A stretch of DNA of 64,000 nt, from NCBI RefSeq assembly GCF_034424155.1, contig NZ_CP139992.1:884012-948011 (forward strand). Direction: 5' to 3'. Position numbers and translations under genes: made by a program. The stretch comes from Hafnia alvei (GTDB taxonomy: Bacteria; Pseudomonadota; Gammaproteobacteria; Enterobacterales; Enterobacteriaceae). Of the stretch, positions 34,672-43,218 are shown one piece after another (the first letter of the stretch is position 1; every line of letters begins with the position of its first letter). The notes under the pieces are model-generated. The model saw nothing but the letters and a program-made list of their open reading frames with translations. It did no database searches and was not told the DNA's origin.

Positions 34672-35577
34672 ATGATGACCTTACGCCAGCTTCGCCATTT
34701 TATTGCCGTTGCCGAAACCGGCTCGATTTCTGCGGCGGCGCAGACGGTTTTTGTTTCTCAGTCCTCGCTAACTCAGGCAATTCAGTTGCTGGAACAGGAG
34801 ATTGGCGCCGTATTATTTAAGCGCCACGCGAAGGGAATGGAGCTCACCCACCAAGGACATCAATTTCTACGTCAGTCATATTTAATTCTCGCCACGGTTG
34901 AAAATGCCAAGCGCAGCCTGGAGCTGGGGTGTGAGAATCTCAGCGGGACGTTAAAAATTGGCGTGACCAGCCTTGTCGCCGGCTACTTTCTGGTGGATAT
35001 GCTTACGCGCTTTCGTGCGGCTTATCCTAATGTCACCACCCAACTGGTTGAAGATGAACGCCCCTATATCGTACACTTATTGGTCAACGGCGAGATTGAT
35101 ATCGGGGTGCTTATTTTATCGAACCTCGAAGACCGAGATGCGCTGCAAACCGAAGTGCTGATGCACTCGCCGTATCGCTTATGGCTCCCGCCGCTGCATC
35201 CGTTGCTGGAAAACGACAGCATTCGTCTGGCCGACGTGGTGAAAGAACCGCTCATTCAGCTCAACACCGATGAGATGGGCAGCCATCTACGCCGTATCTG
35301 GGAGAAAGCCAAACTGACGCCAACTATTGCTATGCGCACCGCATCCACCGAAGCCGTTCGTAGCTTGGTTGCGGCGGGAATTGGTGTCGCTTTGCTTCCT
35401 GATATGGCCTATCGCCCGTGGTCGCTTGAGGGAAATATGATTGAAGCCCGCACGCTGGTCGATACGCCAGAACCATTGGATGTGGGATTAGCGTGGCGGC
35501 GCGGCAGCGCAAGACCAGAACTCGTCACCCCGTTTCTGCAAATTGCTCGCGAGAATGGTGGGGCTCGCAAGTTATAA
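34672..35577 (+). CDS. LysR-type transcriptional regulator next to the polyamine catabolism genes
   Basis: This 301-residue protein has an N-terminal winged HTH (LRQLRHFIAVAETGSISAAAQTVFVSQSSLTQAIQLLEQEIG, roughly 4-46) and a LysR effector-binding domain (about 90-290; LKIGVTSLVAG, VAAGIGVALLPDMA). It precedes an aldehyde dehydrogenase transcribed the same way after a 172-base gap, and the ydcSTUV and spermidine dehydrogenase genes further on. It is the natural candidate to control them. E. coli uses the GntR/MocR protein YdcR at this place, so the regulator type has changed. The effector is unknown; a polyamine or aminoaldehyde is inferred. Confidence 0.85.
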   Translation: MMTLRQLRHFIAVAETGSISAAAQTVFVSQSSLTQAIQLLEQEIGAVLFKRHAKGMELTHQGHQFLRQSYLILATVENAKRSLELGCENLSGTLKIGVTSLVAGYFLVDMLTRFRAAYPNVTTQLVEDERPYIVHLLVNGEIDIGVLILSNLEDRDALQTEVLMHSPYRLWLPPLHPLLENDSIRLADVVKEPLIQLNTDEMGSHLRRIWEKAKLTPTIAMRTASTEAVRSLVAAGIGVALLPDMAYRPWSLEGNMIEARTLVDTPEPLDVGLAWRRGSARPELVTPFLQIARENGGARKL

Positions 35578-35749
35578 CATCTCTATATCCCTATAAAGAT
35601 TCAGGTATCTAAATAATCGAATGCAGCGTTCATAATTTCGTATTTGCCGCTGGCTAGCGGCTGCTCTAGGCTAAAATTAATTAATTTACATTTTTATTAC
35701 AAATAAATGACATTTTAGTAATGTCGATTTTGCCCTAGAGGAACGCAGC

Positions 35750-37207
35750 ATGAGCAGCGCGACGCAAGGACTTAACACACAGCAATTCATTGATGGTCTG
35801 CTGGTCGCAGGAGAAGGCCCAGAAGAGCAATTGCTCAATCCGGCCAGCGGTGAGGTTTTGTTGTTGCTCGCCGAAGCGTCTGCCCAGCAGGTTTCCGATG
35901 CCGTTGAGTCTGCACAACGCGCTTTTCCATCATGGTCTCGTACCATTCCGGCTCGACGCGCTGCCGTATTATTGGCGATTGCCGATGTGATTGAACGCCA
36001 CGCCACTATGTTTGCCGAGCTTGAATCACTCAACTGTGGCAAACCCTACCATCAGGCTCTTTCAGACGATATTCCCGCCGCTATTGATACCTTTCGCTAT
36101 TTCGCTGGAGCCGTACGCTGCCAGCATGGGCAGCTAGGAGGGGAATATCTGGAAGGTCATACTTCGATGATCCGCCGTGATGCGATCGGCGTGGTGGCGT
36201 CCATTGCACCATGGAATTACCCCTTGATGATGGCAGCATGGAAAATGGCTCCTGCGTTAGCCGCGGGCAATACCGTAGTTTTCAAACCCTCCGAACACAC
36301 ACCACTTTCCACACTGGCGCTGATCCCTTTATTGCGCACCATCATCCCTACTGGCGTGATTAACGTCGTTTATGGGCGCGGCGAAACCGTGGGTAATTAT
36401 CTGGTGAATCATCCGCTGGTACGCATGGTTTCCCTTACCGGCGACATTGTGACCGGGCAGAAAATCATGCAAGCGGCGGTTAAGAACGTAAAACGCACGC
36501 ATTTGGAACTGGGCGGAAAAGCGCCGGTGATCGTATGCGATGACGCCGATTTAGATGAGGTGGTCGCGGGAGTACGCCGTTACGGCTTCTATAACGCCGG
36601 GCAGGATTGTACAGCGGCTTGCCGTGTTTACGCCGACCGCAAAATTTATGACGCGCTGGTGGAGTCTCTTGGCCATGCAGCCCGCTCTTTACGCTATGCG
36701 CGCAGCAACGATAGCGAAAATGAAATGGGGCCTCTTATTAGCGCCAGACAGCGCGACCGCGTGGCGAGTTTTGTTGAGCGGGCGCTGGGCCATCCGCACA
36801 TCGAACGCATCACCGGTGCGCAGATGCATTCCGGCCCCGGTTTTTTCTATCCACCCACGATCCTCGCAGGCTGTCAGCAGCAGGATGAAATTGTGCAGCG
36901 TGAGGTTTTTGGCCCCGTCGTCAGTATTACACCGGTTGACTCATTGGAACAGGCGTTGCAGTGGGCGAATGAATCTGAATACGGCCTCGCGTCTTCGGTT
37001 TGGACCAAAAATATCGATCGAGCCTGGCAGCTTGCGGCGCAGCTTCAGTACGGAACCACGTGGATCAATACCCACTTCACGCTGGTGAGTGAAATGCCGC
37101 ACGGAGGCCTCAAGCGCTCTGGCTATGGCAAGGATTTATCCGGTGATGCTTTGCAGGATTACAGCGTTGTGCGCCACATCATGGCGAAAGTGAAAGCGCA
37201 GTTTTAA
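35750..37207 (+). CDS. Aldehyde dehydrogenase, gamma-aminobutyraldehyde dehydrogenase-like
   Basis: This 485-residue NAD(P)-dependent enzyme of the ALDH superfamily has general base Glu253 in LELGGKAP and nucleophile Cys287 in [12 protein letters not shown]. The cofactor segment [33 protein letters not shown] is in the usual place. By eye it closely parallels the second ALDH of this locus (41567-42994), which is PatD-like, so the likely substrate is 4-aminobutyraldehyde or a related C3/C4 aminoaldehyde. It is followed by ydcS after 82 bases, probably within one transcript. Confidence 0.85.
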   Translation: MSSATQGLNTQQFIDGLLVAGEGPEEQLLNPASGEVLLLLAEASAQQVSDAVESAQRAFPSWSRTIPARRAAVLLAIADVIERHATMFAELESLNCGKPYHQALSDDIPAAIDTFRYFAGAVRCQHGQLGGEYLEGHTSMIRRDAIGVVASIAPWNYPLMMAAWKMAPALAAGNTVVFKPSEHTPLSTLALIPLLRTIIPTGVINVVYGRGETVGNYLVNHPLVRMVSLTGDIVTGQKIMQAAVKNVKRTHLELGGKAPVIVCDDADLDEVVAGVRRYGFYNAGQDCTAACRVYADRKIYDALVESLGHAARSLRYARSNDSENEMGPLISARQRDRVASFVERALGHPHIERITGAQMHSGPGFFYPPTILAGCQQQDEIVQREVFGPVVSITPVDSLEQALQWANESEYGLASSVWTKNIDRAWQLAAQLQYGTTWINTHFTLVSEMPHGGLKRSGYGKDLSGDALQDYSVVRHIMAKVKAQF

Positions 37208-37289
37208 GCACGAATCAAATGATGACATAACAATGCAGGCAGTCCATCTGCCGCACTAAATAGCAACACGACACAGACAGGGGATAGCA

Positions 37290-38453
37290 ATGAAAAATAC
37301 AGTTATCACGGCGCTTTCGGCGCTCTGTATCAGCGGACTGGGTGGGATTGCAACCGCTCAGGCCGATGGACTACCGCAAAAGCTCGGCCCGGCTGAAGGG
37401 CAGCTCGATATCATTACATGGCCAGGTTATATCGAACGTGGTCAAAGCGATAAAAACTATGACTGGGTGACCCAGTTTGAAAAAGACACCGGCTGCAAAG
37501 TTAATATCAAAACGGCAGCTACCTCCGATGAGATGGTTAGCCTGATGGCCAAAGGCGGCTATGACTTGGTCACCGCGTCCGGCGATGCCTCATTGCGCCT
37601 GATTTATGGCAAACGCGTTCAGCCGATCAATCCTGCTTTAATTCCGAACTGGAAAAACCTCGATCCTCGAATGGTTAACGGCCCGTGGTACACCGTTAAA
37701 GGCGAAGTGTACGGCACCCCGTATCAGTGGGGGCCAAACCTGCTGATGTACAACACCAAAGTATTCCCAAAAGCGCCTGATACGTGGGGCGTGATCTTCG
37801 AACCACAAAATCTGCCGGATGGTAAAAGCAACAAAGGGCGTGTACAGGCCTATGACGGCCCAATCTATATCGCCGATGCCGCGCTCTACTTAAAAACCGC
37901 CAAGCCTGAGCTAGGGATCAAAGATCCGTATGAGCTGAACGAAACCCAGTATCAGGCTGTGCTCGATTTACTTCGCACTCAACATCCGTTGATTCACCGT
38001 TATTGGCACGATGCTTCCGTACAGATGAGCGACTTCAAAAACGAAGGTGTCGCTGCCGGTAGTTCATGGCCATTCCAAGCTAACAGCCTGAAAAACGAAG
38101 GCCAGCCAATCAATGCGGTATTCCCGAAAGAGGGCGCGACAGGCTGGGCGGACACCACCATGGTTCATGCACAGGCTAAGCATCTGACCTGCGCCTACAA
38201 GTGGATGAACTGGCAGCTCACACCAAAAGTTCAAGGTGACGTCGCCGCATGGTTTGGATCTCTGCCAGCCGTACCGGAAGGCTGTAAAGCCAGCACCTTA
38301 TTAGGTGGCAACGGTTGCGAAGCGAACGGATATAAATTCTTCGACAAAATTGCCTTCTGGAAAACACCGCAGGCCAAGTGTGAAAGCCAAGGCCAGTGTG
38401 TGCCGTATAGCCGTTGGACGCAGGACTATATCGCCATCATGGGTGGCAGATAA
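37290..38453 (+). CDS. ydcS: Periplasmic polyamine-type substrate-binding protein YdcS
   Basis: This 387-residue protein has a signal peptide (MKNTVITALSALCISGLGG, cleavage near AQA-DG at about 25) and is clearly orthologous to E. coli YdcS (DIITWPGYIERGQSDKNYDWVTQFEKDTG, TPYQWGPNLLMYNTK, SRWTQDYIAIMGGR). It is the binding component of the YdcSTUV ABC importer, which in E. coli handles putrescine-type polyamines. E. coli YdcS has also been linked to polyhydroxybutyrate chemistry. Several cysteines in the second half (GCKAS, NGCEAN, KCESQGQC) could form disulfides in the periplasm. Confidence 0.93.
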   Translation: MKNTVITALSALCISGLGGIATAQADGLPQKLGPAEGQLDIITWPGYIERGQSDKNYDWVTQFEKDTGCKVNIKTAATSDEMVSLMAKGGYDLVTASGDASLRLIYGKRVQPINPALIPNWKNLDPRMVNGPWYTVKGEVYGTPYQWGPNLLMYNTKVFPKAPDTWGVIFEPQNLPDGKSNKGRVQAYDGPIYIADAALYLKTAKPELGIKDPYELNETQYQAVLDLLRTQHPLIHRYWHDASVQMSDFKNEGVAAGSSWPFQANSLKNEGQPINAVFPKEGATGWADTTMVHAQAKHLTCAYKWMNWQLTPKVQGDVAAWFGSLPAVPEGCKASTLLGGNGCEANGYKFFDKIAFWKTPQAKCESQGQCVPYSRWTQDYIAIMGGR

Positions 38454-38528
38454 TTCATTGTTATCTCTTCTGAAACCTTCTTAACGAAGGTCACCGAATC
38501 GCGCGGTATTTATATGCGCGTTCGATGT

Positions 38529-38565
38529 GCTCCTCCCCCTGTTAAGGGGGAGGCTGGGAGGGGGA
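38529..38565. repeat. GC-rich palindromic repeat, copy 1
   Basis: CTCCTCCCCCT and AGGGGGAGG pair around a short centre, with a GCTGGGAGGGGG tail, between ydcS and ydcT. Confidence 0.75.
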
Positions 38566-38596
38566 CGCTGTTAAAGTTTTGTCGGAGAACATAAAA

Positions 38597-39622
38597 ATGA
38601 GCGGCTCTGTTGAATTAATTGATGTATCCAAACTCTACGGCGACGTTCATGCGGTCGATCGCGTTTCGTTGACGATTAAAGAGGGGGAGTTTTTCTCTCT
38701 GCTCGGGCCTTCAGGTTCGGGAAAAACCACCTGTTTGCGTTTGATTGCGGGCTTTGAGCAGCCAACAAGCGGTTCTATTCGTATCCAAGGTCAAGAGGCT
38801 GCTGGGCTGCCGCCTTACCAGCGTGATGTGAACACCGTATTTCAGGATTACGCGCTATTTCCCCATATGAGCGTGCTGGAGAATATTGCCTACGGGCTGA
38901 TGGTGAAAGGCGTCGCTAAAAATGATCGCCTGAGCCGTGCTCGTGAAGCGCTTAATAGTGTTGCGCTGGCCGATTATGGTGAGCGTAAACCTTCCCAACT
39001 CTCCGGTGGTCAGCGTCAGCGTGTGGCTTTGGCGCGTGCGCTGGTGAACCGTCCACGCGTTTTGCTGCTGGATGAACCGCTTGGCGCGCTCGATCTCAAA
39101 CTGCGTGAGCAGATGCAAACCGAGCTGAAAAAGCTCCAACGTCAACTGGGGATCACCTTCATTTTTGTCACCCACGATCAAAGCGAAGCGCTGTCGATGT
39201 CCGATCGCGTGGCGGTATTTAGTAAAGGACGGATTGAACAGGTCGATACGCCGCAGAAGCTTTATATGCAGCCGGAAACGGCCTTCGTTGCCGAATTCGT
39301 CGGCACTTCAAACGTTATTCGTGGCCCATCGGCAGAAACTCTGCTCGGGCAGCCGGGGATCTTCTCGATCCGCCCAGAACACATTCGTTTTGCGCGTGAT
39401 GTGGCGAAGCCAGAAGAGATCCACGTTCAGGGCGTTTTACGCGACGTCCATTACCAAGGGGCTGCAACGCGCTATGAAGTGATGATCGACAACGGTGTGC
39501 GTTTGTTCGTGAGTCAGGGCAATACGCAAGAGCAGCTTTTACAGCCGGTGCGGAATACCGGTGAACCGGTTCGCCTGTGCTGGGAAAGGAATGCGATGGT
39601 GGCGCTGGCGGGAGATCGCTGA
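38597..39622 (+). CDS. ydcT: Polyamine ABC transporter ATP-binding protein YdcT
   Basis: This 341-residue PotA-type ATPase has Walker A GPSGSGKTT at about 37-45, the signature LSGGQRQRVALARAL, Walker B VLLLDEPLGALD and a C-terminal TOBE domain from about 270 (SIRPEHIRFA). It energises import by YdcU/YdcV. The frame extends to 38579, but I chose the ATG at 38597, which has CGGAG nine bases upstream. A GC-rich palindromic repeat sits between ydcS and this gene, perhaps lowering expression of the membrane parts relative to the binding protein. Confidence 0.93.
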   Translation: MSGSVELIDVSKLYGDVHAVDRVSLTIKEGEFFSLLGPSGSGKTTCLRLIAGFEQPTSGSIRIQGQEAAGLPPYQRDVNTVFQDYALFPHMSVLENIAYGLMVKGVAKNDRLSRAREALNSVALADYGERKPSQLSGGQRQRVALARALVNRPRVLLLDEPLGALDLKLREQMQTELKKLQRQLGITFIFVTHDQSEALSMSDRVAVFSKGRIEQVDTPQKLYMQPETAFVAEFVGTSNVIRGPSAETLLGQPGIFSIRPEHIRFARDVAKPEEIHVQGVLRDVHYQGAATRYEVMIDNGVRLFVSQGNTQEQLLQPVRNTGEPVRLCWERNAMVALAGDR

Positions 39623-39623
39623 G

Positions 39624-40568
39624 ATGGAGATGGGCATGGACTACACCGAAGTTCGTAACCGTCCGGCGCGCCGGTTCTCAACGTTTTTATACCGCCGCCC
39701 GACGCTCTATTTACTGCTGTTACTCACGCCGCCGCTGCTGTGGTTTGGAGTGATTTATCTAGGGTCATTGTTCACCTTGCTGTGGCAGGGGGCATATACC
39801 TTTGATGATTTCACCATGACGGTGACGCCGGATTTCACGCTCGACAACCTCAAGGCGCTGTTCAACCCATCGAATTACGACATCATTGTGCGCACGCTAA
39901 CGATGGCGATTCTGGTTTCTCTGGCCTGTGGATTGCTGGCGTTTCCCATCGCGTACTACATGGCACGTTACACCAGCGGCCGTAGCAAAGCCTTCTTCTA
40001 CATCGCCATTATGATGCCGATGTGGGCCAGCTATATCGTCAAAGTGTATGCGTGGACGCTGCTGTTAGCGAAAGACGGTGTTGCGCAATGGTTCCTGCAC
40101 TACATGGGATTAGAGCCGGTGCTGGCGTGGGTGCTGGGGATCCCAGATATTGGCGGCAGTACGCTGTCAACGTCAGGCCTTGGGCGCTTCATGGTGTTTG
40201 TTTACATCTGGCTGCCGTTCATGATTTTGCCGATTCAGGCTGCGCTGGAGCGCTTGCCGCCAACGCTGTTACAAGCCTCAGCGGATCTCGGTGCGCGTCC
40301 GGTTCAAACCTTCCGTCATATCGTGCTGCCCTTGGCGATTCCTGGCATTGCCGCAGGATCGATTTTTACCTTCTCCCTCACGCTAGGTGATTTCATTGTG
40401 CCACAGCTGGTGGGGCCTCCCGGTTACTTCATCGGTAGCATGGTCTATGCCCAGCAAGGGGCGATTGGCAATATGCCGATGGCCGCGGCCTTTACGCTGG
40501 TGCCTATCGTGCTGATTGCTATCTATCTAACCATCGTGAAACGTTTGGGGGCTTTCGATGCGCTCTGA
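39624..40568 (+). CDS. ydcU: Polyamine ABC transporter permease YdcU
   Basis: This 314-residue membrane protein of the PotB type has six hydrophobic segments, the first at about 25-50 ([20 protein letters not shown]). The EAA loop that docks the ATPase is around [25 protein letters not shown]. The start is just after the ydcT stop (TGAGATG); the ATG at 39624 has GGGAG nine bases upstream, and the in-frame ATG at 39636 is an alternative. It overlaps ydcV by 11 bases, so the two permeases are translationally coupled. Confidence 0.92.
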   Translation: MEMGMDYTEVRNRPARRFSTFLYRRPTLYLLLLLTPPLLWFGVIYLGSLFTLLWQGAYTFDDFTMTVTPDFTLDNLKALFNPSNYDIIVRTLTMAILVSLACGLLAFPIAYYMARYTSGRSKAFFYIAIMMPMWASYIVKVYAWTLLLAKDGVAQWFLHYMGLEPVLAWVLGIPDIGGSTLSTSGLGRFMVFVYIWLPFMILPIQAALERLPPTLLQASADLGARPVQTFRHIVLPLAIPGIAAGSIFTFSLTLGDFIVPQLVGPPGYFIGSMVYAQQGAIGNMPMAAAFTLVPIVLIAIYLTIVKRLGAFDAL

Positions 40569-41370
40569 TCTCAACGCTGCACCGTGGGGACTCAAAATCG
40601 CCGCGTGGGGTGGCTTAGTGTTTTTACACTTCCCGATTTTAATTATTGCCGCCTATGCCTTTAACACCGAGGACTCGGCGTTCAGCTTCCCGCCAAAAGG
40701 CTTCACTCTGCACTGGTTTGAGGTTGCAGCGGGGCGGCAGGATGTTTGGGATGCCCTATGGCTCTCGGTGCAAATCGCCGCAATGGCAACCACCATCGCG
40801 CTCATTCTTGGCACGTTGGCGGCGGCTGCGCTGTATCGCCGCGAGTTTTTTGGTAAGCAGACCATCAGCTTTCTGATCCTGTTACCGATTGCGTTACCCG
40901 GCATCGTCACGGGTATCGCGCTGCTCTCGGCGTTTAAAACGCTCAACATGGAACCGGGGATGATGACGATTGTGATTGGTCACGCCACTTTCTGTGTGGT
41001 GATTGTATTCAATAACGTTATTGCCCGTTTCCGCCGCACGTCGCACAGCTTGATTGAAGCCTCAATGGATTTGGGCGCGGATGGCTGGCAAACCTTCCGT
41101 CACGTGATGCTACCGAGTCTGGCATCCGCCATGCTGGCGGGCGGAATGCTGGCGTTCGCTCTGTCATTTGATGAAATTATCGTCACCACCTTCACCGCAG
41201 GCCATGAGCGCACCTTGCCGCTGTGGCTGCTAAATCAGCTTAACCGCCCGCGTGATGTACCTGTGACGAACGTGGTTGCGCTGTGCGTGATGTGCCTGAC
41301 GGCGATCCCAATCTTAGGCGCGTATTACCTGACGAAAAGCTCAGAAGATGTCGAAGGGGCGGGTAAATAA
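40558..41370 (+). CDS. ydcV: Polyamine ABC transporter permease YdcV
   Basis: This 270-residue PotC-type permease has an N-terminal membrane segment at about 15-38, five more hydrophobic segments, and an EAA loop at [25 protein letters not shown]. It pairs with YdcU to form the channel. The 11-base overlap with ydcU fits equal synthesis. A paired set of GC-rich palindromes follows before the next aldehyde dehydrogenase gene. Confidence 0.93.
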   Translation: MRSDLNAAPWGLKIAAWGGLVFLHFPILIIAAYAFNTEDSAFSFPPKGFTLHWFEVAAGRQDVWDALWLSVQIAAMATTIALILGTLAAAALYRREFFGKQTISFLILLPIALPGIVTGIALLSAFKTLNMEPGMMTIVIGHATFCVVIVFNNVIARFRRTSHSLIEASMDLGADGWQTFRHVMLPSLASAMLAGGMLAFALSFDEIIVTTFTAGHERTLPLWLLNQLNRPRDVPVTNVVALCVMCLTAIPILGAYYLTKSSEDVEGAGK

Positions 41371-41379
41371 AAGATGCAT

Positions 41380-41412
41380 GCCCCCCCAACCCTCCCCTTG
41401 GCAGGGGAGTGA
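41380..41412. repeat. GC-rich palindromic repeat, copy 2 (inverted)
   Basis: CCCCCCCAACCCTCCCCTTGG followed by CAGGGGAG. It is the reverse orientation of copy 3, 40 bases away, downstream of ydcV. Confidence 0.75.
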
Positions 41413-41449
41413 GCCGAGCTTTTCACGGTGATTATTACGAGCTAGGTCT

Positions 41450-41486
41450 GCTCCTCCCCCTGAGAAGGGGGAGGTTGGGTGGGGGA
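41450..41486. repeat. GC-rich palindromic repeat, copy 3
   Basis: CTCCTCCCCCTGAGAAGGGGG with tail AGGTTGGGTGGGGG. With copy 2 it forms an inverted pair upstream of patD. Confidence 0.75.
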
Positions 41487-41566
41487 AAAGGGTGCTCAGA
41501 TTGCTAAGTGATTCACTAACAACCGGCAGCGCTGCGCTGCCACCTCTCTTAATGAAGGATAAAACA

Positions 41567-42994
41567 ATGCATACACAACTGCTGATTAACGGGCGTTTGG
41601 TCGAAGGTCAAGGTTCTGCACTGCCTGTGTACAATCCCGCCACGGGGGAGGTTATTGCACATATTGCACAGGCAAGTGCCGCGCAGGTTGAGGAGGCGGT
41701 GAATGCGGCAGACAAAGCGTTCACCGAATGGGGACAAACGACGCCGAAAGAGCGTGCCGCGCTGCTGTTGCAGGTCGCGGATGTGATTGAGCAGCAGGGC
41801 GAAGTGCTGGCGAAGCTGGAATCACAAAACTGCGGTAAGCCCTATCAGCGCGTATTGGAAGATGAGATCCCTGCGATTGCCGACGTATTCCGCTTCTTTG
41901 CCGGTGCGACCCGCTGCTTAAGCGGCCCCGTTGCCGGTGAGTATCTGCCGGATCACACCTCGATGATCCGCCGCGATCCGGTTGGCGTGATCGCGTCGAT
42001 CGCACCGTGGAACTACCCGTTGATGATGGCGGCGTGGAAATTAGCACCCGCGCTGGCGGCAGGCAATACCGTGGTGCTGAAACCATCGGAACAAACGCCG
42101 CTGACCGCTTTCCACCTGTGCCAAACGCTGGCCGATTTGTTCCCAGCGGGCGTCGTTAACGTTCTGTTCGGTTTGGGTAAAGACGTAGGTGACGTGCTAA
42201 CAGGCCACCCAAAAGTGCGCATGGTTTCCCTTACCGGCTCTATCGGCACGGGGGCGCATATTATTGAGCACACAGCGTCTACCATTAAACGCACACACAT
42301 GGAGTTGGGCGGCAAAGCGCCGGTTATCGTGTTTGATGATGCCGATGTGGAAAAAGTGGTCGAAGGCATTCGCATTTTTGGTTTCTATAACGCCGGTCAA
42401 GACTGTACAGCGGCTTGTCGCTTGTATGTGCAGAAATCAATCTATCAAAAAGTGGTGGATGCGCTAGCGCAGACGGTTTCTACGCTTGATATGGGGAATC
42501 CAGGCGATGAAAGCACCGAGCTAGGGCCATTAATCACCGAGCAGCACCTGCAGCGCGTAGAAGGTTTTGTTGAACGCGCCAAAGCGCTGCCGCATATCAC
42601 GGTGGCTACCGGTGGTTCGCGCGTCAATGGTCCTGGTTTCTACTTCCAGCCAACCATTTTAGCGGGCGCCAAACAAGACGACGAAATCGTGCAAAAAGAG
42701 GTGTTTGGGCCAGTCATCACCATCACACCGTTTGACGATGAAGCGCAGGTCTTGGGTTGGGCGAATGACTCCAACTATGGCTTAGCCTCCTCCGTATGGA
42801 CGCGTGATGTGGGCCGTGCTCACCGCATGAGCGCACGCTTGCAATACGGCTGCACATGGGTGAATACCCACTTTATGCTGGTGAGTGAAATGCCACACGG
42901 TGGGCAAAAACTCTCAGGCTACGGCAAGGATATGTCGATGTTTGGCCTAGAGGATTACACCGTGGTGCGCCATGTGATGATTAATCACGGGTAA
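41567..42994 (+). CDS. patD: Gamma-aminobutyraldehyde dehydrogenase PatD
   Basis: This 475-residue ALDH is the same length as E. coli PatD (YdcW), and ydcV-patD is the E. coli order. Glu246 lies in MELGGKAP and Cys280 in [11 protein letters not shown]. It oxidises 4-aminobutyraldehyde to GABA with NAD. I chose ATG 41567, with AAGGA seven bases upstream; the longer frame from 41492 reads through the palindromic repeat zone and is unlikely. It has a paralogue upstream of ydcS, so the locus carries two such enzymes. Confidence 0.92.
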   Translation: MHTQLLINGRLVEGQGSALPVYNPATGEVIAHIAQASAAQVEEAVNAADKAFTEWGQTTPKERAALLLQVADVIEQQGEVLAKLESQNCGKPYQRVLEDEIPAIADVFRFFAGATRCLSGPVAGEYLPDHTSMIRRDPVGVIASIAPWNYPLMMAAWKLAPALAAGNTVVLKPSEQTPLTAFHLCQTLADLFPAGVVNVLFGLGKDVGDVLTGHPKVRMVSLTGSIGTGAHIIEHTASTIKRTHMELGGKAPVIVFDDADVEKVVEGIRIFGFYNAGQDCTAACRLYVQKSIYQKVVDALAQTVSTLDMGNPGDESTELGPLITEQHLQRVEGFVERAKALPHITVATGGSRVNGPGFYFQPTILAGAKQDDEIVQKEVFGPVITITPFDDEAQVLGWANDSNYGLASSVWTRDVGRAHRMSARLQYGCTWVNTHFMLVSEMPHGGQKLSGYGKDMSMFGLEDYTVVRHVMINHG

Positions 42995-43071
42995 TCAGTT
43001 TCCCCCTTCATGTCTTCCGCTTTTGGGGAGATATCGTTTAAGCGCTAAATTCATCCTAAACGTGACTCTGC

Positions 43072-43105
43072 GTCCTCCCCTACGAAGGGGAGGGCCGGAT
43101 GAGGT
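43072..43105. repeat. GC-rich palindromic repeat, copy 4
   Basis: GTCCTCCCCTACGAAGGGGAG with tail GGCCGGATGAGG, between patD and the flavoprotein gene. Confidence 0.7.
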
Positions 43106-43218
43106 CATATCAATATTTAACCTGAGAATATTTGGTGGCTGACCTATACGTTGTCATCATGTAAAATAATTGTGATTTTCCTTCGATTTCAAATCTTAAA
43201 ATAAAACTGGGAAGCATT

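Noticed and set aside
41492-41566. Extended N-terminus of PatD from 41492
   Set aside because: Those codons lie immediately after the palindromic repeat and lack a ribosome-binding site, whereas ATG 41567 has a good site and gives the expected length.
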